From NCBI GenBank assembly GCA_026929865.2, contig CM049403.1:23182001-23246000 (forward strand): a stretch of DNA of 64,000 nucleotides. The letters are read 5' to 3'. The position numbers and the translations under genes were made by a program. The DNA comes from Hyperoplus lanceolatus. Its lineage: Eukaryota; Chordata; Actinopteri; Uranoscopiformes; Ammodytidae. How positions within the stretch are numbered: the first letter of the stretch is position 1; every line of letters begins with the position of its first letter. Below the pieces are notes generated by a model. It was not told the origin of the DNA. It ran no database searches and saw nothing but the letters and a program-made list of their open reading frames with translations. Shown piece after piece: positions 56,272-64,000 of this stretch.

Positions 56272-56943
56272 GTGCTCCTGAACATGCCAGAGGTCAATAA
56301 CTGTTGATGAATAGTGAACATTGTTGGCTTGTACTATATTTTCTTGTTTTCATTTTATAGTCTCGGTTAATCTTCATCCAAACACTCCACATGAACTTGT
56401 CTCATTGGACTTTGATGTTTCATTCCGATAAATACTCATTTTACACCTTCCTGTAAAATAAATTTAACCCATTAATCTTCCGGGTCCAATTGTCTCACTG
56501 AGTCTTTCAACATTGATGTAAATCTCTGGTGAAGAAGACCCACCTTTTACTAGAACTAGGGTCTTGTGGTCAGCTTAGTGCTCAACTCTGCATTAAAGCA
56601 CTCACCATTAAAAGTCTGAGCAACACAGGCTGATTCACCAAATATTTCAAAACCAATAATTACGTCAGCCATTCAAATACTTCATTCTAAGGACTAAAGA
56701 AGTCTGCTTATTGTATAGAAAATGTGTAGCTTGAAGCTGCACGTTATTCTTCCACTTCTTTTTTTCTCAAAAGCTGTTTTTGTTCACAAATATTGAATAA
56801 AACATTGAATACTAGATTAACATTCATTCAATTAGATCCTTTAAGGGATGACAATGTCATTTTTGCCAAACAGCTGAAAATTTGAACCAAGTACAATTGA
56901 CCAATGATATCACACCAACAGTGTAAACACCCTCTCTGGAGCA

Positions 56944-56951
56944 CATAAAAG
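56944..56951 (+). promoter_or_regulatory. degenerate TATA box of lectin gene 1
   Basis: CATAAAAG, about 100 bp upstream of the ATG. The second gene has TATAAAAG at the same place, so gene 1 carries a C in the first position. Confidence 0.6.
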
Positions 56952-57046
56952 AAAGTGGCCTTTCAACTCTTATCAGATCCTCGATAACACCCAACAGTGC
57001 AGATCACGTCCTCAGAAGACTAAAGACAGAGACTCTGACACCAAAC

Positions 57047-57538
57047 ATGCTCTTGTTCCTCTGCTTGTTTGGTCTGGCCCTGGGGGCCACGTTGCCTTCA
57101 GATGGTCAGCAAGTGAAGCTACTGCGTGGATCCTGTCCCATGTTCTGGTACAGCTTCAACGGCCGCTGCTACAAGTACGTTTCCACACATTTGACCTGGG
57201 CTGATGCAGAACTGTACTGTGTGTCCCAGAGAGCCAACCTGGTGTCAATCCACAGTCTGGAGGAACAGAATTTCTCCAAATCTCTGATACAAAACTTTGA
57301 CCACAATGAGGGACGCACCTGGATCGGACTAAGTGACACCCAGAAGGAAGGAGGATGGATGTGGTCTGATGGCTGTGCAGTGGACTTTGTCTTTTGGGCT
57401 GCAACACAACCAGATAACAGTGGGGGAATTGAAGATTGTGTTCACAACAACTGGGGTGAAGATCTGAAATGGAATGATATTAATTGTGCTCACGCTTATC
57501 CCTCTATTTGTGCATCTCGCATAAACTGTTCTTAGCAA
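57047..57538 (+). CDS. secreted C-type lectin, galactose-type, intronless (copy 1)
   Basis: 163 codons including the stop, in one exon. Residues 1-14 form a signal peptide (MLLFLCLFGLALGA). A single C-type lectin-like domain covers about residues 30-160, with cysteines at 30, 41, 58, 131, 147 and 155 in the usual long-form pattern and an extra pair at 110 and 161. The WIGLSD motif is present. The calcium/sugar site has QPD (121-123), the galactose-type signature, and WND (142-144). It looks most like fish ladderlectin/lactose-binding lectins, which are secreted and bind microbes. A poly(A) signal AATAAA lies at 57610-57615. It differs from copy 2 only at residue 125 (Ser here). The lack of introns is unusual and suggests a retrocopy origin, by inference. 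Confidence 0.93.
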
Positions 57539-57609
57539 CTGCTATGGCTATATTATGTCTGCTATAACCTGTTCACATGTTGCTCTGTTCACATGCATTA
57601 GGCCTTCAC

Positions 57610-57615
57610 AATAAA
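57610..57615 (+). terminator. lectin gene 1 poly(A) signal
   Basis: AATAAA 72 bp after the stop codon; the same signal lies at 59203-59208 in copy 2. Confidence 0.7.
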
Positions 57616-58536
57616 TATATAAATACTTTTACACGTGTACGGAAATGGTTTCATTAACTTTAATTTTCTATCGAATACCGACAGAAGTAAATAATTTTCC
57701 TTTTTAAAAAAAATATTATCTGAAGAAGAAAAAAAATCCCCCTTGACGGTACAGAAATGTTTAAATTCAGCAAAAAAGGTTTTTCAATTTTTAATAATGA
57801 ATTAGGTCAAAACAACTTTGGTAACATTTTACAATAAAGGTACATTAATGAACTGTCATTAAATGTGCTCCTGAACATGCCAGAGGTCAATAACTGTTGA
57901 TGAATAGTGAACATTGTTGGCTTGTACTATATTTTCTTGTTTTCATTTTATAGTCTCGGTTAATCTTCATCCAAACACTCCACATGAACTTGTCTCATTG
58001 GACTTTGATGTTTCATTCCGATAAATACTCATTTTACACCTTCCTGTAAAATAAATTTAACCCATTAATCTTCCGGGTCCAATTGTCTCACTGAGTCTTT
58101 CAACATTGATGTAAATCTCTGGTGAAGAAGACCCACCTTTTACTAGAACTAGGGTCTTGTGGTCAGCTTAGTGCTCAACTCTGCATTAAAGCACTCACCA
58201 TTAAAAGCCTGAGCAACACAGGCTGATTCACCAAATATTTCAAAACCAATAATTACGTCAGCCATTCAAATACTTCATTCTAAGGACTAAAGAAGTCTGC
58301 TTATTGTATAGAAAATGTGTAGCTTGAAGCTGCACGTTATTCTTCCACTTCTTTTTTTCTCAAAAGCTGTTTTTGTTCACAAATATTGAATAAAACATTG
58401 AATACTAGATTAACATTCATTCAATTAGATCCTTTAAGGGATGACAATGTCATTTTTGCCAAACAGCTGAAAATTTGAACCAAGTACAATTGACCAATGA
58501 CATCACACCAACAGTGTAAACACCCTCTCTGGAGCA

Positions 58537-58544
58537 TATAAAAG
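58537..58544 (+). promoter_or_regulatory. TATA box of lectin gene 2
   Basis: TATAAAAG, a consensus TATA box about 100 bp upstream of the ATG, at the position where gene 1 has CATAAAAG. Confidence 0.7.
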
Positions 58545-58639
58545 AAAGTGGCCTTTCAACTCTTATCAGATCCTCGATATCACCCAACAGTGCAGATCAC
58601 GTCCTCAGAAGACTAAAGACAGAGACTCTGACACCAAAC

Positions 58640-59131
58640 ATGCTCTTGTTCCTCTGCTTGTTTGGTCTGGCCCTGGGGGCCACGTTGCCTTCAGATGGTC
58701 AGCAAGTGAAGCTACTGCGTGGATCCTGTCCCATGTTCTGGTACAGCTTCAACGGCCGCTGCTACAAGTACGTTTCCACACATTTGACCTGGGCTGATGC
58801 AGAACTGTACTGTGTGTCCCAGAGAGCCAACCTGGTGTCAATCCACAGTCTGGAGGAACAGAATTTCTCCAAATCTCTGATACAAAACTTTGACCACAAT
58901 GAGGGACGCACCTGGATCGGACTAAGTGACACCCAGAAAGAAGGAGGATGGATGTGGTCTGATGGCTGTGCAGTGGACTTTGTCTTTTGGGCTGCAACAC
59001 AACCAGATAACGGTGGGGGAATTGAAGATTGTGTTCACAACAACTGGGGTGAAGATCTGAAATGGAATGATATTAATTGTGCTCACGCTTATCCCTCTAT
59101 TTGTGCATCTCGCATAAACTGTTCTTAGCAA
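58640..59131 (+). CDS. secreted C-type lectin, galactose-type, intronless (copy 2)
   Basis: Tandem paralogue of the gene at 57047. The protein is identical except Gly for Ser at residue 125, next to the QPD sugar-specificity motif. Signal peptide, lectin domain, cysteines and the WND motif are as in copy 1. The promoter has a full TATAAAAG. Both copies are intact, so both may be expressed. The duplication must be recent or kept uniform by gene conversion. Confidence 0.93.
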
Positions 59132-59202
59132 CTGCTATGGCTATATTATGTCTGCTATAACCTGTTCACATGTTGCTCTGTTCACATGCATTAGGCCTTC
59201 AC

Positions 59203-59208
59203 AATAAA
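59203..59208 (+). terminator. lectin gene 2 poly(A) signal
   Basis: AATAAA 72 bp after the copy 2 stop codon. Confidence 0.7.
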
Positions 59209-59457
59209 TATATAAATACTTTTACACGTGTACGGAAATGCTTTCATTAACTTTAATTTTCTATCGAATACCGACAGAAGTAAATAATTTTCCTTTTTAA
59301 AAAAAATATTATCTGAAGAAGAAAAAAAATCCCCCTTGACGGTACAGAAATGTTTAAATTCAGCAAAAAAGGTTTTTCAATTTTTAATAATGAATTAGGT
59401 CAAAACAACTTTGGTAACATTTTACAATAAAGGTACATTAATGAACTGTCATTAAAT

Positions 59458-60480
59458 GTGCTCCTGAACATGCCAGAGGTCAATAACTGTTGATGAATAG
59501 TGAACATTTATGGCTTGTACTATATTTTCTTGTTTTCATTTTATAGTCTCGGTTAATCTTCATCCAAACACTCCACATTAACTTGTCTCATTGACCTTTG
59601 ATGTTTCTTTCCAATAAATAATAATCTTCCACCTTCCTGTAAAATGAATTTAACCCATTGATCTTCCTGGTCCAATTGTCTCACTGAGTCTTTCAGCATT
59701 GATGTAAAGCTCTGGTGAAGATCAACCTTTACTATGGTCTTATGGTCAGCTTAGTGCTCAACTCTGCATTAAAAGGGTGACTGTGGCGAAGCGGGTATGG
59801 GCGGTCGTCCACTGGATTGCAGCGTCTTTGGTTTGATCCTCCGTCTCCCTGCCACATATCGATGTGTCCCTGGGCAAGACACTGAACCCTAAAATGCTCC
59901 AAATAGTTAGCTGCGCCCTGCGTAGTAGCTGCTGCTATCGATGTATACATGTGTGTGTGACTGGGTAGATGTGTACACAACAATATAAAGCGCTTTGGGT
60001 CTGTGAAAAATCAGGGTAAAGCGACCTGGATTGGACTAGGTGTAGATGTGGTCTGATGACTGCGCAAGGGACTATGTATTTTGGGATGCAAGACAACAAT
60101 TGAGGAAATTAAAGCTGTATTCACTTTGAAACTTTGGTGGAGATCTGAAATGGCATGACATTAATTGTTTTACAACTTTTCCATCTATTTTTGCATCTCA
60201 CATAAACTGTCCTTAGCAACTTGGATGGTTACATGATATCTATGTCTGATTCAACCTGGTCACTGTTCACCTGTTGCTACATGCATTAGACCTCCACAAT
60301 AGAGATATAAAGATACTTTTCATTTTGTGTGTAAAGAAATAATTTCAAAAGTAAAATCATTTCCCAAAACTTCTGAATACTCTCAAAGTGTTTTTTTCAT
60401 CCTTAACCCATACAGAAATGTTTGAAATTAAGGGAAACCATTTATATTTAACTTTTAACAATGGGTTTTAAAAAAGATAA
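59458..60480 (+). pseudogene. third lectin unit, decayed and interrupted by a SINE
   Basis: 59458-59772 matches the 5' flank of the intact units with many differences. The upstream promoter and first half of the gene are missing and a SINE stands in their place. From about 60020 to 60217 the second half of the lectin coding sequence can be followed (ACCTGGATTGGACTA, ATGTGGTCTGATGACTG, GGAGATCTGAAATGG, CATAAACTGTCCTTAG) with deletions that break the frame. The 3' flank is recognisable to about 60480. It has diverged far more than units 1 and 2, so it is older. Confidence 0.8.
59773..60015 (+). mobile_element. tRNA-derived SINE
   Basis: An RNA polymerase III A box, TGGCGAAGCGGG, lies at 59784-59795 and a B-box-like GGTTTGATCC at 59830-59839, 34 bp apart. 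The body contains TGTCCCTGGGCAAGACACTG and TATAAAGCGCTTTGGGT, blocks common in teleost SINEs. Confidence 0.75.
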
Positions 60481-63400
60481 TTTCTCAATTGCAACACTAG
60501 TCATGAATAAATAGAATGTATGATGATTACTATGATGTTAGGTCTTTCACCAAAGTCCATATGATTCAGATTTCCATTCAAACATATATTTTTAACTGTG
60601 GCTTTGAAGAGACCCTGGGGGGGGCAGAGGAGAGCTGAAGGACAGAGGAGAAGGAAGGACTGATAGCAAGGATGAGAGAAAAGCAACAAGGACTAATAGT
60701 GAATTCCATTCTCTCACCTCACCCTTGTCCTCTCTTATGATTACACATTGTTGCTAATTGTTGCTGTGTCCTTCTTTACAGTAAACCAGATATTTGTCTG
60801 TGGTGAGTGACATTACATGCAGTGTAGGGCAAAACAACAACCAAACTTTGATTGTAGGGATAATTCTTTTTTTTAGTGTAGCTAGTAAATCGGACTTTAT
60901 CTTAGAACAACTTGATCAACTTGGCAGCTACACTGGATTGGTCCATCCATACTAACAATCTCCCCCTTTATCTACTGTAGTACAGAGAGGGATGAAGGAT
61001 ATGTTGCTGGCACCTTTCATCTTTGTCTGAACAAGAGGTAGCTGCTGATAGAAATCTTATGGTAAAATGAATTAGCAGTGCATGAATGTGACTAACTATT
61101 ATTAGTCAACCACCGTGACCATCTGCTACTCACCCTGCTGTTCTTCACCTTCACCTTGCCTATTGTGTGGCCAACATTGTTTCCCAGCAGCATCCAGCTG
61201 CAGCTGAGCTCCGGGCTCAGTTATTATGTGATTGCACACACTGACAGTTCCATTAAACCGTATTTATGGCAGCCACAAGTAATCGATATGCAGATATGCC
61301 AGGCTGTCCGCGTTCGCACAATTGTCTTTGGTCCAGCAGGGCAATACATCAAACTGCCATGCTCAGTGACAACAGAGACAATATACACCATCACTGGGTA
61401 TCGTTTGTCCCCCATAGACCCTCTCTCTCTCTCTCTTATCCTCCATGTTTACCCCACCATGCCTTCCTCCTCCTGTATTCTTTGCTGTCCTTCTCTGAGT
61501 CGGCAGTGAACCTTTTTCTGTGAAAACATATCCATCAAACAAACAAGAAAAATAGAATGATATACTGTGTATCAATGTTCCTGTAAGGAGGGTTTGCCTT
61601 TTAAGAAGAGGCTGTGAATCAGTAGTTGGAACCCTTTTTACTCTCTCCGTTGTCAGTCCCTTTGGTGCATCAGACAGGGTTTGTACAAAAGACTCTCAGC
61701 TAAACAACATATCTGGGATGAGCAGGCATAAACCCATTCATATGGACAGCCTCACAAACCAGCAGTGTTCTGCCTTACAGAGCTGAAGAGCATTAACAGT
61801 CAGTGGGACTTGAAGCAACCAGTTTAGACCTGCATTACCTAAAACTACAGTCTGCAGTTTTTGCTCCATAAAGGGTTCCCATTGAGGCACACACATCAAC
61901 ACAACATCTAGTACCAAAGAAAAACTAAATAGATGGGGGCAAGGACGACAAAAGATTGCTGTTCTACATAATCTTGATTTCATTCCACAACAACATTTTT
62001 GAAAGCTGTCCTCTGTCTACAATATAAATGCATGGCTACTGCAGTGTGATTGAACAGTTTAGACAGCTCAAACACTTGTAAGGGGGGAAGGTTTTGGTTA
62101 AGGTGTAAATAAACAAAAACACAAACAAAAAGCTACACTGATTGCTGATCTCTCAAGGGGCCCTCTTTGTGAAAGTCTGATTCTCTACATGCTCACAAGC
62201 CACCGCAACCTGCACATCCTTAATTCCTGCCGCACTTCATAATAGACTCTATAGTCTGCTTCGGCAATGCATTTTGTGCCCTGCACAGTTGTCCAATGTG
62301 AACACAATGTACCCTTTCTCCTAGCCCCACATTTACCCAGCTTCACTTTCAAAGCTATGGGAGGAAAGCATCCTGTCCTTGTCTGTGTTCTAGCGACCAC
62401 TTCTATTTGTTTGAGGCATCTGTATCTAATACATCCATGATCTGTATGGAGGGGATTTTTCCCTAAATCTCCCTGCAAAACATGTTTTTTTTGTTTACCA
62501 ATTATGTATGTACAAACAAGGAGTGTGTGGTTTGGTGAGGACGATTTGTTCGACCATATTGGAAATCAAGGGTTTTTATTGTTGTTCCAAACCGCTATCA
62601 CTGGAGTGTGGCAGGGAGAAAATAGTGGATATCATGTGAAATTGAGTAAATATGGATATAATTTGCATATTGAAACTCACCAAGGACATTTTGGATTGCT
62701 TGCTTATAGTTGGCAAGCTGCTGCCTCAAGTTTAAGTGTTTAGAGTATCTCTTGTTTTCTCTTGTTCACATTTGAGGATTTCCTTTAGTAAGTGTTAGAT
62801 ATGTCATAGGCACTTCAGTGTGGCATGAGCATGAGTACATTGTATCAGATTGTTTTAAGAAAGAGCCTGAAAGAAGGGCTCTTGATATATCAGTCAAGCC
62901 CACCATCCCCGATTTTCGTTACTTTGGGGAAGTCGCTGAAAGACTTTGATTTAAAATAGGTTCAACCACGGTGTCTTAGTTAACTACAGGAAGAGGAGCC
63001 TCAGGGATATTTTGAGTTGAACCTGCAGTGCTCCATTGTGCTGAAAGAATCCAGTTAACATGGTTTGAGTATTAGATAAGGATTCTTTATGGAGAGCGCC
63101 CTGATAAGTTATGCTTAGCATGTCCAACTGGGGACCACAGGTGGAGGACATGTATTTGTGGAAAAGGATGGCTGGCTACCTTGCTGATTAGTGTGCTGTA
63201 GCCATGTCCACGACCCATTATAGCAGAGAAAATAAATCTATCACTGGAAGCACGCTCTAATGAATTGCTTTCACCAACTCAATGAGAATATTAGAACTGA
63301 AAATGTTTCATTTCTGAGGTTTAAGTACAGTGGTTGGAAACAGTTCACCAAAAGGAGGGAAAACATTACTTATAAAAGTGCCCCGTATTACTGCCAGTCC

Positions 63401-64000
63401 CTGACTATGCTAGATTTCTGGTGAATAGTCTTGTAGAATGAACTCCATTTATCGTGATTAGAAAAGCTGCTTATATCTGCACTTGAGTTAGCATAGATAT
63501 ATATTGATGTTAAATGGGTGCGTGTTATCGATCTTAAACCGATGTTTTCTGTCTTTGCTTAAGTGATGAAACTTTGCCTTTAGAGAAAGCAGCGACGGCT
63601 GAAGAGCGGACAGAGCAGCAGGTCACCTGATGAATGGCTTCACTTACAGCCAGCAGCATACTTCTTAGTCATGATCAATCATCACCCACATGCCCCCACT
63701 CCTCTATTCATTTCTTCACGCCTCCTTTGCTTTTTCTATTTCATACCTTTCTCACTCCCTCTTCTCCCATGCCCTTGTCCTTTTCTCTTGTCCTTTTTCC
63801 TTTGTCCTCTTCCCATGTTTATCTTCGTCGGTACAGAGGAAATCCAAATGTCACAAGTTTTTTAATTTGTTTATTCTGTTATGTTTTAGAGAGATATTGA
63901 ACAACTGAAAATGAAAGTACTATATATAGTTCAACCCTTACCCAAACCAGCTAACCCTGATAACTGGTTGATATCTATATGAAACATAGGGTCAAGACCA
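60481..64000. other. no gene recognised
   Basis: Only short open frames with no recognisable domains, and no clear transposon ends. A 38-nt stretch at 63584-63621 is flanked by TTTAG and GTCACC and could be a non-coding exon, but there is no independent support. Confidence 0.4.

Larger units (their letters stand above)
56272..57864 (+). repeat. tandem duplication unit 1 (1593 bp) containing lectin gene 1
   Basis: Starts at GTGCTCCTGAACATGCCAG. The next copy begins exactly 1593 bp later at 57865. The whole unit, including promoter, gene and 3' flank, is repeated with only about seven base differences seen by eye and no indel. Confidence 0.93.
57865..59457 (+). repeat. tandem duplication unit 2 (1593 bp) containing lectin gene 2
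   Basis: Second copy of the unit. A third, diverged copy starts at 59458 with the same GTGCTCCTGAACATGCCAG sequence. Confidence 0.93.

Noticed and set aside
61156..62743. Several open frames of 60-117 codons
   Set aside because: No domain, no signal peptide and no splice partners; their length fits chance in this composition.
63584..63621. 38-nt candidate exon with TTTAG and GTCACC borders
   Set aside because: No coding continuity and no partner exon in the window; kept only as a remark in the intergenic entry.

Overview
The window looks like nuclear DNA from a teleost fish, probably a percomorph. The reasons are dense short exons with GT-AG introns, long CA/GT microsatellites, a Ty3/gypsy LTR retrotransposon, several hAT-like elements, L2-like LINE tails, a tRNA-derived SINE, and a gene order (axdnd1 - nphs2 - tdrd5) that matches the human 1q25 neighbourhood. 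No searches were run. Gene names come from reading exon translations and checking that splice phases join without a break.

Layout. (1) 117-16286, minus strand: a crumbs-family gene, most likely crb1. It has a signal-peptide exon, EGF exons, three laminin-G exons and a terminal EGF exon. The canonical transmembrane/tail exon must lie beyond position 1. The gene also carries an internal alternative first exon (9008-9059) and a readthrough terminal exon with its own membrane segment (117-363). Together these give a complete 1017-residue short form. Copies of a fold-back MITE and an old TIR transposon sit in its introns. (2) 16828-25192: a nested transposon island. A hAT-like element with a perfect 8-bp target duplication is split by a full-length Ty3/gypsy element on the minus strand. 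A small third element sits in the hAT right arm. (3) 25395-25858: an L2-like LINE tail, followed at once by an RFX X-box and then axdnd1 (26068-36679, plus; 26 coding exons).

(4) 37236-39946, minus: nphs2 (podocin), seven exons, convergent with axdnd1. (5) 42222-52547, plus: tdrd5, with three LOTUS/OST-HTH modules and an extended Tudor domain, divergent from nphs2. (6) 52548-56271: intergenic, with one hAT-like MITE. (7) 56272-60480: a C-type lectin cluster. Two almost identical intronless genes lie in two 1593-bp direct repeats, followed by a decayed third copy broken by a tRNA-derived SINE. (8) 60480-64000: no gene recognised.

The protein-coding genes act in separate tissues: crb1 in retinal and epithelial polarity, axdnd1 in the sperm or ciliary axoneme, nphs2 in the kidney slit diaphragm, tdrd5 in germline piRNA granules, and the lectins as secreted sugar-binding proteins. 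They form a conserved linkage block rather than a pathway. The most interesting structures are the two-ended alternative crb1 isoform, the three-level transposon nest with a textbook -1 frameshift site, the in-frame stop near the end of axdnd1, and the very young lectin duplication.
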